Shown piece after piece: positions 34,946 through 46,685 of a DNA stretch of 64,000 nt. Positions within the stretch are counted from its first letter, which is position 1, and each line of letters begins with the position of its first letter. Where the stretch lies: positions 682,001 to 746,000 of the forward strand of contig JAQFVV010006543.1 of NCBI GenBank assembly GCA_028023455.1, in the 5' to 3' direction. This stretch comes from Epiperipatus broadwayi (Eukaryota > Onychophora > Udeonychophora > Euonychophora > Peripatidae). Below the pieces are notes generated by a model, which was not told where the DNA came from, did no database searches, and saw only the letters and a list, made by a program, of their open reading frames with translations. The position numbers were made by a program, and so were the translations under genes.

Positions 34946-35848
34946 TTACATTAACATGTATCTTACCCTTACTAATCGATGATCACTTCCTGTGTTAAAT
35001 TTATTAAGAACATTACAATCTTGAAATATGTATTTCCTGTTAGTCAAAATATAATCCAATTCTGCTGTACCTTCATTTGGATGCTTCCATGTCCATTTCC
35101 TTTTAACATTTTTCTCAAAAATAGAATTCATAATATAAAGTTTTTCCTTCTCTGCAAACTCCACAAGTCTATGTCCTCTCTCATTTCTATTACCATAACC
35201 AAAATTACCTACAACACTTTCATCTTTCATTTGTTTACCAATTCTAGCATTAAAATCTCCCATAACAATTTTAAAATGTTGTTTACTCTGATCAAAAGCC
35301 TTTTGTACATCCATATAAAAATCTTCTACTACTTCATCACTGTGAGAACTTGTTGGGGCATAAACCTGAATTATCTGCATTTGATATCTGCTATTAAGTT
35401 GTATAACTAATCTTGCCACTCTGTCAGATACACCATCAATCTCCACAATATTGTTCTTCCACTTTTTATTTATAATGAATCCTACTCCACTTGTATTTCC
35501 AATATTTGTGCCTTTATAATAGAGCATATGTCCACTTTTTAAATCAATTGTCTCTTCACCTTTTCTTCTAACTTCACAAAGTCCAATAATATCCCATTTA
35601 ATATAAGAGAGTTCTTCTTCTAATTCTTGCAATCTTCCTTCACTTGAAAGTGATCTGCAGTTGTAAGTACCTAAATAAAAAGTCGTCATCAAATGGCAGC
35701 CTGGGTCTGCCTCCAGGATATTCTTAGCACCCTCCACCTTCGGCCACCAACCGCTGCCTTGGTTGGTGACTTTACAGCCTCCTGGAATTAAGGGCCATGC
35801 TTTATTTTTGTCTGTCATAATTGTATAATTGGGAAAAATCTTTATCAT
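34946..35848 (-). pseudogene. RTE-like endonuclease domain
   Basis: A 300-residue open frame. Endonuclease/exonuclease/phosphatase signatures in order: GTYNCRSLS (conserved N, residues about 59-67), IIGLCEVRR (catalytic E), GVGFIINKKW, QIIQVYAPTSSHSDE, IVMGDFNARIG (D and N), WTWKHPNEGTAELDYILTNR (D) and GSDHRLVR (catalytic D-H). All key residues are present. In its family it nicks target DNA to prime reverse transcription. Right after SDHRLVR the frame is lost. The same place at 12.6 kb has one more base, so a single-base deletion near 34969 explains it. The first 58 residues are element 5' sequence, and the true start is uncertain. Confidence 0.88.
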
Positions 35849-36198
35849 TTACACAAACATTCATTCTGCCTTATCAGGCACTGAGAAGAAAGACCATGGT
35901 GTTTCTTGATCTTAAACTCAGAGGTAAAAAGCCAATAAACTCACCACGCTGGCTAATGCGTGTTGGTGAGCAGCCCATCCATGTTCTTATACTATATGAA
36001 TAAACATTTAGTAATAACAGCTGCAATGACAAGAACGTATGGAGTGGACATTAGGAATTTGCCCTGCTCAGTTCCTTTAAGGCCTCCAAGAGGAATCAAA
36101 GGGTCTCCTTTCAGTTAATAGCAAACTCCTTTCTGCAGCCAGGACTTTCCCTTAATTTCTTGAACCTGCCTCAACTGTTCAAGAAATTAACCAAAAGT
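35849..36198 (-). other. 5' region of the RTE-like LINE
   Basis: Higher in G+C than the surroundings. The part 35845-36008 matches the 10.7-kb copy (for example AAAGACCATGGTGTTTCTTG). Beyond 36009 there is no match in the window. A hairpin AATTTCTTGAAC/GTTCAAGAAATT lies at about 36155-36189, next to the inverted arm. Confidence 0.55.
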
Positions 36199-36316
36199 AC
36201 TTCTGCAAATTTAAGGATTGTTTATAATAGTTTGTTACTGTTATTATTATTATTTTTATTGCAATTATATATATATATTAGTTAAGATTTTACTTCATTA
36301 ACGCTAAAATAAATTA

Positions 36317-36892
36317 ATATATATATATGTGCTCTGCGCACAGTTAATGAAGCTATTAATAAATTGTCAAAATTTTTACTGCCAAGCGCTTTCGGGACAG
36401 TCTACAGTCCCATATTCATGGCGAGTTATTCTGTTAATAACTGTAAAACTATGCAAATTTTATGCAAATTTATATGCAAATGTTACGTTGACCATTTACG
36501 AGATAGGGAATAGCAGGCCTCTTCTGTTGATTGCCGATGGGTCAGCCGCAATGAAGTAAGCTTCCCTAACTTTACATTTGGTATCGTTAACAAACTTTAC
36601 ATTTGGTGTCATTAACAAACGACACCAAATGTCAAGTTAGGGAAGCTTACTTCATTGCGGCTGACCCATCGGCAATCAACAGAAGAGAGGCCTGCTATTC
36701 CCTATCTCGTAAATGGTCCACATAACATCTGCATATAAATTTGCATAAAATTTGCATAGTTTTACAGTTATTAACAGAATAACTCGCCATGAATATGGGA
36801 CTGTAGACTGTCCCGAAAGCGCTTGGCAGTAAAAATTTTGACAATTTATTAATAGCTTCATTAACTGTGCGCAGAGCACATATATATATATT
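36317..36892. repeat. Family C: near-perfect palindrome between TA runs
   Basis: The arms are about 280 bases each (left about 36317-36600, right about 36610-36892) and differ at very few positions. Outer ends are TATATATAT runs, next GTGCTCTGCGCACAGTTAAT. Inner blocks include GCCAAGCGCTTTCGGGACAG, TATGCAAATTTATATGCAAA and GAAGTAAGCTTCCCTAACTT. The right arm reads ATGAATA, T, GGGAC, loop, GTCCC, GAAAGCGCTT (36789-36822), a hairpin motif like that of Penelope-like elements. Matching open frames on the two arms are a by-product of the palindrome. Confidence 0.93.
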
Positions 36893-36944
36893 GTGAAGAT
36901 AAGATTTAAGCATCAATATAAAAACCAAAGCATTGGTAAAAATA

Positions 36945-37540
36945 GTAAAGAATATTTCTGTAGTATAATTATTACTACACCACTCTCATGCAAGCTAGGG
37001 ACTGTTTTTATTCACTTTTAATACCTTATGAAGGGATGTAATCATAAACATATGACCAAAGACAAGCAGATAGAAACCTGTCCATACCTTGTGTGAGAGT
37101 GGTTTAATGATAATTACACTACAGAAATATTATTCATTATTGGATAATCTCTAGTCTAATGAGTGACTAATAAAATTATTAATATACTATCATTAATGCC
37201 ACAGTTGTGCAGATAGCATGTTTGACATATCAATTAAACTGCAGGAATTTGCTATATATATACTGAACAATCATAAAGATATGTGTAAGAGATTGTAGAT
37301 CTGGGCCAACTGATGAGTTCTGGTTCAGCACAAAATGTGCGTCTTGGGCATCATAGATCTTTTTCATATGTCTTTGATCATATGCTTATGATTACATCTC
37401 TCCAAAAGATCTTAAAAGTGGATAGAAACCAGTCCCTATCTTGTGTGAAAGTGGAGTAGTGATAATTACACTGCAGAAATATTATTCATTATTGGATAAT
37501 CTTTAGTCTAATGAATGATTCGTAAAAATTATCATTGGTA
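36945..37540. repeat. Inverted and direct repeat cluster with a family B piece
   Basis: AATATTTCTGTAGTATAATT...CACCACTCTCATG (36948-36992) is inverted as GAGAGTGG...AATTACACTACAGAAATATT (37094-37130). The right-hand form recurs directly at 37450-37485 with following TATTCATTATTGGATAATCT. Between, GGGCCAACTGATGAGTTCTG and GGTTCAGCACAAAATG (37303-37345) belong to family B. Confidence 0.75.
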
Positions 37541-37880
37541 AAATTATCTAAAAACATTTCAAATTACTAAAATAACTCTGATACTAAAATGTGATAAATT
37601 AAAAGCAATAGTAATATTGTGTATTCAGTAAAAACCTTGAAAATATTACAGGTTTAATGCATTTTCAATACTGAGAACCATTATCAAAGGTAACTATTAT
37701 ATTCAAAACAGTAATAACAATCTTTGAAAATTGCACTAAGCAATGAAGTCTGCATTTTATATTGTCAAACTTTTCTTCAAATATACAACATTAGTATTGC
37801 CTTTAATGTATTAAAACTATTGTTTTGTTTTTGTTTTTTTTTGCTCATGTTTCATTTTAATTTATCATGAGTCAAAAATT
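37541..37880. other. AT-rich DNA, no gene seen
   Basis: Nothing recognised. Confidence 0.4.
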
Positions 37881-37884
37881 ATCA

Positions 37885-39025
37885 GCAATCTGGTTTTGGA
37901 ATTTATTTTAATCACCTTTCAGAAAAGAGAAATGCATTATTTTTCCACAGTCACTCATACCCTTTATTCATATGTCAACAAGCTTTTACATTTCCTCATC
38001 ATAAAATGTCTTAGGCTGAAGTCATGAATGGTTATTACTGTCTTCATTTTTATCAGACAATCTTTGTCTTCATAAGATTGCTTTTAAAGAACCAAATAGG
38101 TGATAGTTCAATTGGTCAATATCAGTTCTATAGGTAAGATGCTTCAGCGCAAAATATTTTGGAATGTGTCAATAGTATGGTCAAGGCATGCAAATGTGCA
38201 CTGTCGTACAGCAACACCCTTGGATAGCGGTCCTCTGCAGTTTGCCTGAATTTTTGGCTTCAGCTTTTCATAGAACATTTCACTATGATAAGAACTGTTA
38301 ATTGTTACTTTTTTTTCCTGATATCCAATATTGACCCTTGAGAATTTCAGGTAATTGTAAACACCAACTTTTCTGTTGGCAGATTTTTGAACTTTTTTTT
38401 CATTGGCAATTAGGGATATTTTCATTCTATACTTTGCTATTTACTCTCAGGTTCACAATGATGACTGCATGTCTTATCATCAATAATTATTTTTTAAAAA
38501 AAAAACTTTTCCCTTCCTTAGAGTATCACTTCAAATTTTCTTTGCAATCTCTAAATACTTCTGTTTGTGCTTATTCATTAGTTGTGTCACTATCCATCTC
38601 CTACAAAAATTTGAAACTCACACTTATCATGGATTATCACATAGAACCATAGCTAATTTACAATTTATTTGCCTAATAATCTACTGTCACTTATCCAATA
38701 AAATCAATTTACATGCATACAGATCGCAAAACACTTTGTCATACTGTGCACAAAGTCTTCAATAAATATTGGCATCAGCTTTACCTTCAGGACCACAAAA
38801 ATTCAATCACTATAAACTGCTCTTTTTTTAAGAAAATCACAAACAAGGACAGCCATTGTTTCTCATGCTACTCTCAAATGTGAACAGATGCATGTTCAAA
38901 ACTGCCTGGTGATGATTGGAGAGACAATGATCCTCATACAGAAAGTGTTGATTAGACAATATCAACAAAAGTTTTAACATAACCAGAGTGGAGATAACTT
39001 TTGATTCATCCTCTTGCAAAGTCAA
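37885..39025 (-). pseudogene. mariner transposase, decayed
   Basis: Minus-strand reading in several frames gives mariner blocks in the right order. RRWIVTQLMNKHKQKYLEIA is the RWVPxxLT region. IDDKTCSHHCEPESK holds the first catalytic D. The open piece 38144-38425 reads KVTINSSYHSEMFYEKLKPK and VRQCTFACLDHT, where a DNAxPH-type D would be. YRTDIDQLNYHLFGSLKAI corresponds to the YSPDLxPxDYHLF motif, though the catalytic D is changed to N. KLVDI near 37985 fits the C-terminus. Many stops. Terminal repeats were not identified, so the element limits are approximate. Confidence 0.8.
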
Positions 39026-41219
39026 ACGAAATATTATAATTATTAAGGCAATAAAAAATAATCAATAATCATTGTGAATAAGTACGTAAAAATAATGCTA
39101 CTTATAAACAGAATTTGTGTGATGTGTTTCAGTGAATACAAAAAACAGTAGGTGGCATGGTATTATATGTGACTCGATGTAGCTATTTGGATTTAAAGAC
39201 ATTTTAGAATTATTTTTTGATTTATCTATAACTGTATGCTTAAGAAATAAGAATTTTAGTAATAATTAATAAAAATATAAAGCATGAGTAGAAAAAGATG
39301 AACAATTAAGAAAATAAAGCTTCATGTATGTCCATGTAAACAATATAATAGATATGTTTGAAACTTTAAAGTTAAAAGAAGTATTATAATTTTTAATACT
39401 ATAAGGTAGTATGGTATGTATGAAGTAAATTCATTTAATATACTTCACCATGAACAAAACAACAGCTTGTAACATTTGTGACATATTTTTATCAGTGTCT
39501 ACAAGTATAGGTTTGAATTGTAAAAGTGTATATTATTTGTAATTTCTATAGTTCTTAGTATGAGTTTAGCAAACCAGAAATGCAACATCTAGATGTATAT
39601 TTTGTATATATTGCTTATCAATCCTATTTTATATTAAAATCTATATGTAGTTTTAAAAGTGACTGATTATTCAAAGATAGCTTACCTTCTTGGCATACTT
39701 ATGATATGGGTTTACTGTGATGAGGCTTTGGATTGTTATTTTAGGTGCTGGCTCATAACTAATTTAGCTAACCATCTAACATTGAACAATAAAAATCGGT
39801 ATCTATTCATAGTAAGATCTAAAACAATTATGGAAAAACACTTAAACTCTTATTATCTGTCAGGCGATGAGTCTGATGAATACTATTTCTTTTCATTGTT
39901 CCTCTATGTGTGTTTATTAAAGATACTTAGATTTGCACTATTTCATCAGTATCATCTTTCATAAGAAATATCTATGCTTTTTCTTTATTTTTGTTTTGAT
40001 TTTCTTGGCATTTTTCACATTATTTTGTATATTTTTAATGCTTTATTACTATTATCAATATGAAAAAGTATCAATAAAGGTTAAAATATTGTTTACAGTT
40101 AATCATAGTTATAGTAAAACGATTTCAAATCTGTGCAGAGAAAGTTATCATAAATTCCTTTATGTGATGCTGAAAATCATGAATAGAAATGTTACTCATA
40201 TGGTCAGTGAAAGACAATGTTGACTATACTTAATAATAATATATGAATTATGTTATGAAAAGTATTCCTCCAAAGATATGAGTAAAGAACACATCACTTA
40301 GTAGCCTTCTCAACTACTGATGGTGGTGATTTGTTCCCCGATGAAGTGTAACACAGTGCTAGAGAGGTAGACTCACATGTAGATCAACTTACGCTTTTTT
40401 GCTATCTTAAATAAACTATTCTCCTGGTCTCTGAAACAGTTTTTTATTAAGAATTGTGTATATTTTTTAGTAAAGAAATTCCATAAATTGAAAAACAATT
40501 TGGAATTTTGAACACTTATTCTAATAGCAAAATTGAGTTTAAATTTCTAAGCATGCTGTTTTACAAAACAAAAATTATTGTAATATATATATTTTAATTA
40601 TCACTCCAAAGTGTTCTTTAAACAAAACAAGATATGCAAATGTGTGGAATTTCACTTTTGTATATTAGCTATATAATATGGAACTTACTTGCATATTACC
40701 CACTCACTATCTTCCAACTTTATGTTTTCTCATTTATTCTAATTCTAGGTTTCAAATAGTTCTCCTGCGAACCATCACTCTCTTTGTTGTTACCTAGAGT
40801 TATACTGAAGACACAAAGGCTTCAGAATTAATTTTCAACTTGGTAAAGTAAAAAGAAACCTACTTGAATGTTGGACATCAAATGAGTATTCCAAAAATCA
40901 ACCATATTATTTATTAGGCTTTAAATTTTCCTTTCCTTAATACTCTAGTCAAAAGTAACTAGATACTTGTTTTATAAGCAATCATTGAATAACTAATTAA
41001 GATAACCTATTAGACAACTCCCTAAAGAAAATTCTCCACTCGTATGTAACCTAAAAATTTTCAAATTTTATCTCATCTTAATTCAAACTACAGATTGTAG
41101 TTATGAGAAGTGATTGTATTAATATTATTCCTTGATTAGTAGCATACTTTTTCATCATCTTTATAGCTATTATTATAAGCTTTAGAAAGCAATGGTAATT
41201 ATGAAATGACTTTGCTTAA
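39026..41219. other. AT-rich DNA, no gene seen
   Basis: Two overlapping T-rich open frames (39659-40223) encode hydrophobic low-complexity peptides with no known domain and are probably chance. A slightly GC-richer patch near 40330-40400 is unassigned. Confidence 0.4.
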
Positions 41220-41690
41220 TAAATTCCTATTCTATGCTTTCATATCTCATATCCAAAATCCCCAAACTAGATTTGAGCTTATGGTTTTCATCAATGAGAG
41301 ACTTTGGATCTTGGAACTGTACATCTGTACCTTTAGTATCTAACATTCCTTTTTTTCCAGCTCCCATTACTGTATTTATCTTTATGTTATTCTATTAAGT
41401 CATCATTCAAAACTGAAAAATATATAAATATTTTCAATCTAAGCCAACTTGCTTATATAGTTGCATAGAATTCAGTTTCTATATATTCTGGTATTTTTAG
41501 TTTTTAATAACTAAAGTCACTTCTAGCCTCTGGTCAGGAATTGATATCAACTAATAAAATATCACATGACTTTAGTTTACATATTGCTGTTTTGGTGGTG
41601 TATTTTTTCATCTTCTTTATGCCACTTATTGTAATCATGTGATAGGTCATGTGATATTTAATTGCTTTACATTCTTTGAATCTTTATATC
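41220..41690. repeat. Degenerate family A copy
   Basis: Retains CATATCCAAAATCCCCAAAC, CTAGATTTGAGCTTATGG, TTTTCATCAATGAGAGACTT, TTTGGATCTTGGAACTG, ATTTTCAATCTAAGCC, GCTTATATAGTTGCATAG and ATCATGTGAT-type blocks in family order. Confidence 0.6.
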
Positions 41691-42092
41691 AGTTTCTAGC
41701 ACTCTGGTATCATTAAAACTTTACTTTGGAAGTAAATATTTGACTTGATTATCCTTTTTCCATACACTTAAAACAGTCTGGAATATCATAAGATGTCTTG
41801 ACATGTAGAAACATTTTTATAAGATGTCAGTAGTTCACAAAATAATTAACATTATTTTCAAAAAAATTCATCATGCCATATAATAATTTCTACCTTTCTT
41901 CTTGCTAACAGTACTATTACATAGCAGAATGGCATTTGTTTGCAATAAAAATAATTGAGAATAATAAATTTTTGGAGTTCATACTTTAGAATCACAAGTA
42001 CATATAATATCATTAAATATCTAAATTTTTTTGTGTTTGGTACAAAATAAATTATTTCCAAACTCAGTTTTTCTTTTTATTTCATTCATTAA
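41691..42092. other. AT-rich DNA, no gene seen
   Basis: Nothing recognised. Confidence 0.4.
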
Positions 42093-42358
42093 ATATAATA
42101 TATATATATATGATCACTAGATGGAGCTTTACCAATAGCTCCTAACAAGCTTTTGTTTACATAAATACCTAGAGGGATAGAATTCAATATCTCTTGTTGT
42201 GAAGACAATGAAAGAGATATTGAATTCTATCTCTCTCGGTGTTTATGTAAACAAAAGCTTGTTAGGAGCTATTGGTAAAGCTACGTCTAGTGATCATAAA
42301 ATGCAAGCTAAAGCAAGTTACAAAATTTATAACTTGTTTTGTTTATCATATATATATA
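42093..42358. repeat. Family D hairpin between TA runs
   Basis: Left arm about 42111-42206 (GATCACTAGATGGAGCTTTA, CCTAACAAGCTTTTGTTTAC, GATAGAATTCAATATCTCTT) and right arm 42212-42296, its reverse complement. Spacer is only a few bases. TATATATATATATGAT flanks the left and CATATATATATATGATG lies at the right. Confidence 0.9.
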
Positions 42359-42374
42359 TGATGAATTTAAAAAT

Positions 42375-43430
42375 GGTTTTAGGACAGTGGATCCTATTCT
42401 AGTATTAATGGAAGTTATAGAAAAGACCAATGTAGATATAAGTTGACATTATGCTTAGATTTCTTAAAAGGCATTTGATCTATAAGCATGTTCATAGTAA
42501 ATAAAGCTTTGGACCATCAAGATATAAACTCAAGATATTGTTATATTCGGCAGAATATTTGTCAAAATGTAACTGCAGTAATTAGATTACATGATGCAGC
42601 TAAAAAGATTAACATTGATAAGGATGTGCAGTAGGATGATTCCACGTGTCCAAAACTTTTTACAGCAGTTTCAAAAATTATTTTGAGGATTAAAATAGAA
42701 ATCTAAGGGAATAAAAATACATGGAAGTTTTTTTAAGGCCTTTTACATATGTTATAGTTCTTGTTGTTTTTTTGTTTGTTTTTTTGCAAATAATGGATTT
42801 CAGAAAATTTTGCAAGATTTATTAGAAAAAAGTAGGATTAGCCATAAATGCTAAAGAACTAAAATAATGTACAATGGATTTTCACAGAAGAAAATAAAGA
42901 TTGAAAACTATAGTCTAGAAAAATAATTACAAATTTCTTGGCCAGCTTAGATGAAAACATAATGAAATTAATCATAGAAATAGCCTTTAAAGGAATGCTT
43001 TTGGTAAAATGACCAAGATTTTTTTTAATGGATGCATTTTACAAAAACTTACATTTAAATCTGAGATTGGGGCCTTAACACAAGAGCAATACAGAAACTT
43101 CTGACATTCATCAAAGCTTAAAAATCTATGCTGGAAATAACAAGAAGATTGAAAGTGAAATACAGGAGTGAGAGGATGATAAAATTAAAAGAAATGAAAT
43201 GATGCTGAGATAGACATATTGCTGGAGATAATAGTTTATATGCACACTTAAAGTTTTAGACTGATCCAAAAGATTGTAAATAGAAAGACCACATGAGATG
43301 GATGAAATAAGAAAGGTTGTTACTATAATGTGGAGAAGAGAGATAATAGATCAGAGAAATTAGATTAAGTTTAGAGAGACTTATTTTTGCAATAATATTT
43401 AAAAAACAATGCGGATCATATAAATTGGAA
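42375..43430 (+). pseudogene. RTE-like LINE, heavily decayed, plus strand
   Basis: Scattered blocks align in order with the 33-34 kb copy: VLMEVIEKTN, KAFD-like, ALDHQDI-like, then ACTTTTTACAGCAGTTTCAA (LFTAV region), NNYKFLGQL (YKYLGQ), NEINHRN (EINHRI), NAFGK (SAFGRN), then GACCACATGAGATGGATGAA (HVRWMDEI). Stops and frameshifts throughout. The left limit abuts the family D hairpin. Confidence 0.75.
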
Positions 43431-45234
43431 AAAATGAGATGAACGTTAATTGTAATTTTATAAAAAAAAAAAATAAACATATTTACCCTTCACTTATCAT
43501 TATTGCAGAAGAAAGGGTTGCAAACTTTCGTTATTAGTGCAAAGGCATAATGTGAGAAGAAGTAATGTCATTACTGATCGGGGACTGAGGCTAAAGATGA
43601 GAGACAGTGGTCAAGCTAGAACCAGAGAAATGCTTAAATGTAAGAATCAGAAAGAAATGGAGAACTCCCAAAGTCATTATTGTGTTTCTTTTAACTTGGG
43701 ATTCAGTCATGCCAAACATTCTTTTGGCATATAAAAAAATTACTTGGTTAATTAAGTGAAAAATATCAAAAAAAAATGATTCAGCATTTAAATAGGAGAT
43801 TGGGCACAATGTTTACTGTCATTTGACCAAAGTAATTTTTTTACTTCTATGAGTTCAATACTCCTAGTACTACCACGACTCCTATGGTTGTTGCTGAAAT
43901 GAGATGTTTGAGCATGAAAATAGATTAGGCACAATGATTTCATTTAGATGACTAAATTGATTTTTACCCCCTACTTTACACAGCTGGGATGGGAATCAGT
44001 CTAGACATCTTTTGCTTCAAATCTGCTTTTAGCAAAATAATTATCTGTTTATTTGTTTGCGAAGTTGTGTGATATTGGGACATTGAAGTAGGAGATTGGG
44101 TGCAATGGTTCTATACTATTGACTTAAATATATTTGAGCTAAGAATCTTTGTCTGAGAGTTTGCCTATTTACCAGAAAGCTTTCTCCTTTTAAATGTAAA
44201 AGTAAATTTTGGAATTAAAAATCAAAAACTCAAGATATATTGCATGCTTTAAATTTACTACATTGCCTATATGACGTTTATGGTATTTTAAAAGTTAAAA
44301 TCTACAAGAAATTGACTCTGGTAATAGGAAGAAGGATAATGATATATTTTGGGCATACAGTGAGGAGCCGCAAGAGTCGATGCAATGGACACACTAGATT
44401 AAATAAATCATTTACCATAGTAAATATAATCAAACGGTATATTGTTTGGGCGTTTACATGAAGTCTGAACACCGAAAGTGACGGGGTTGTCTTTCACTCT
44501 ACCTCTGTACTAAATTATGCAGGGCTGAGAAATGTTACATATAATCATGAAGTATGGAGGAAAACAGTGGTGTTATTCATATGACGTCATTGCACTTTTT
44601 CGAGAGTTACAGATTGAAATGATGAAAAGGATTTTAAGAAACTTTTTGCAAAATTATATAAAATGTAATTTAAATAATATGAATTTTAAAAAAATAAGTG
44701 CTGCAAGATTAATTACTTTATATAAGATGTTTACGTGCACGCGCACACACTACTCTATACATTAAAATTTTAATAATGTTTTTAAGCTTAAAATGAGAGT
44801 TTTATTCAGAATTTAAGTTTTTTTTTCATTCTGGTAAAAGTTGCTTTAATTAAAAGATTTAGATGCAACTTTTTCTTCTAAATTTAGAACAGATACTCAA
44901 CCAGCAGAACCTTTTAAGCTGTTTATCATCAGTTTGTGACATGCCGATTTAAAAATTAAATACTTATGATAATTGAAAAGTAATTTCTTGTACTCGGCTA
45001 GCTTTTTCTTCAGTCTTGGTAAAATTGATCGATTTTTTTATATATACATTTAAACTCCCCGCCTCCTTATTTCCCATCTTATTCTCAACATGAAAAAGTT
45101 ACATCAATGTCTGAAGTCATTAGTCAATTAAATTTCTAAGAAAATCAATACTTTGTGGTAAAGTTTTAAACTAATATAAACATACCAAGTTAATTGTTCA
45201 GACGTATTGATTGTTATTTTTAAGCGGACTTTCA
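43431..45234. other. No gene recognised
   Basis: Short open frames at 43537-43734, 44240-44461 and 44532-44765 have no domain that I recognise. Peptide RRIMIYFGHTVRS at about 44324-44362 is reminiscent of the RxRWFGHVxR block near LINE C-termini, but is too short to call. Confidence 0.35.
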
Positions 45235-45237
45235 CGT

Positions 45238-45295
45238 ATCGTGCCGCGGGTAGTGTACTAGTCCGCCGCATCCATGACTTTGGGTTCAAAACAAA
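45238..45295 (+). repeat. Possible tRNA-like SINE head
   Basis: GTGCCGCGGGTAGTGTACTA followed by GGGTTCAAAAC (B-box-like) at suitable spacing, and locally GC-rich in an AT-rich context. The A box is poor. Confidence 0.3.
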
Positions 45296-46389
45296 AATAA
45301 AGCTTGAATTTTTTTCAAAATAATTTTAGCACTAATATAGCCAACCAGCCAACTACTACTGGATAATAAACGACTAACAAGTTTTTATTAATTAGAGATA
45401 ATAAAATAATCTAGACCAGGTGGATAAGAATTCTATAATGATGCAAAGGGGATCAAATATTTATGAGTGTTATGGGTGTAATTAAGTTTTATTGTTTGAT
45501 GGGATATATATATATATCGTTTATACTAACACCGTTAAAAATATTGCCTATGTTTCACATATTTTGATCAATGAGGTTTCTTTGGATAAGTCAAATCACA
45601 CAGATTTTCATATGTCAACCCCCTTGCTTTATGTTTAGTGATGTATATTACACAAATTCACTCTAGAATTATATTTTTTTACCAAAGGTTTTAATCAAAC
45701 AATTACTTTCAATAAGTATAATGAGATATTATTTTATTTTATATAGCGCTATGTTTTTATGTAATAGTAATATTAGCGATTAAACCAATGCACATGCGCT
45801 TTAAAGATAAATTATAAATGAATACTCAATTTTTCCAGACACGAGATATAGTACGTAAATGATTCTTATATCAGTTTTTATTAGCTTGGAAATTTTATTT
45901 TTCATTTTAATCTTAAATTTACAGATAACTGAATTTAAAGAAATGCTCATTAGGCTATTCATCAAAGTCTAATATTGTCATTAATCAGGCTAGCAATATC
46001 CCCCAAAAACAGCAGCAACAACAAAATATCCAATATGCTGCATTCCTCACAAATCAGTATGTCATTTAAAATGTTTTATTTTATAAAATTTCACTACTTA
46101 CGTTCCATCATCTTATTGATATTTAGACATATATGTCAACAAGACTTTTTTTTCTCAATTTCTGCCACTAAATAGTTGGAATGTAATTTAATTATAAATA
46201 AAATTATAATACGTGCTTAGAAAGAATTAAAATGATAAAATATGGAGATTATTATGTATTTGCACGAAAAGTTATATATTTAAACTTTATTGATTTTCCA
46301 AGTCTATATTTATCTGAGGCTAAATAAAATGAAATAGTTTCTACGCTAATAATGACTAATAATTGTTTACATATTTATCAAGGATACGT
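45296..46389. other. AT-rich DNA, no gene seen
   Basis: An open frame at 45975-46175 has no recognisable domain. A TA run lies at 45507-45518. Confidence 0.4.
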
Positions 46390-46505
46390 ATGTTGGAGAT
46401 CATTGATTTTTTCCACGTGTATGATCATGTGTATCAGTTGTATGAGATAGAGTGGATAACTGAAAGAAACTTGAAAATCTGAATTCAAATCGCCTATAAT
46501 TACAT
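46390..46505 (+). repeat. Family B single arm
   Basis: TATGTTGGAGATCATTGATT, GATCATGTGTATCAGTTGTA, TGAGATAGAGTGGATAACTG and GAATTCAAATCGCCTATAAT match the right arms of the 48-56 kb palindromes. TATCAGTTGTATGAGAT and GAATTCAAATCG are loosely A-box and B-box like. Confidence 0.7.
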
Positions 46506-46596
46506 CTAAGCTTCAAGTATATAAAGTGTACTTGTGTTCAAATATCAAGGATGATTAATGCAAATTAGAATTTGCTAAAATAATACATTTATTTAA

Positions 46597-46685
46597 ACGC
46601 ACATTGATTACGTAAGTAATATTTACTAAGGCTGTAACCTCAAGAATATGCGTGTGAAAATGCGATAGTAGGGACCTCTACAGTA
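46597..46685 (+). repeat. Family E fragment
   Basis: CATTGATTACGTAAGTAATA, GGCTGTAACCTCAAGAATAT and GCGATAGTAGGGACCTCTAC match the start of the 15-kb units. Confidence 0.7.

Larger units (their letters stand above)
32877..36198 (-). mobile_element. RTE-like LINE, nearly full length
   Basis: A minus-strand non-LTR retrotransposon. Order from its 5' end: 5' region 35850-36198, endonuclease 34946-35848, linker and reverse transcriptase 33765-34808, then YADD box and C-terminal region 32987-33808. The 3' end is an ATGATG-type tail (CATCATCATCATTATC on the plus strand at 32877). Endonuclease plus reverse transcriptase without an ORF1, and a short tandem tail, fit the RTE group, whose proteins are often labelled craniofacial development protein 2-like. 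Two frame breaks are visible, so it does not look active. Related copies lie at 7.9, 10.7 and 42.4 kb. Confidence 0.88.
32812..36263. repeat. Inverted arms enclosing the RTE-like LINE
   Basis: The left arm at about 32812-32876 contains ATAAAAATAATAATAATAAC, GTAACAAACTATTATAAACA and ATCCTTAAATTTGCAGAAGT. The right arm at 36199-36263 is its reverse complement with only a few differences. The left arm ends exactly where the LINE 3' tail begins. Both arms have TA runs on their outer sides (32757-32770 and 36267-36279), as do other foldback repeats in this window. Confidence 0.85.

Noticed and set aside
36329-36928. Matching open frames on the two arms of the 36.3-kb palindrome (peptide MLCAQLMKLL and onward)
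   Set aside because: They are identical only because the arms are inverted copies. The peptide has no known domain and is explained by the palindrome.
39659-40223. Small membrane protein gene
   Set aside because: The overlapping frames are simply T-rich and hydrophobic, with no splice context, conserved motif or codon bias.
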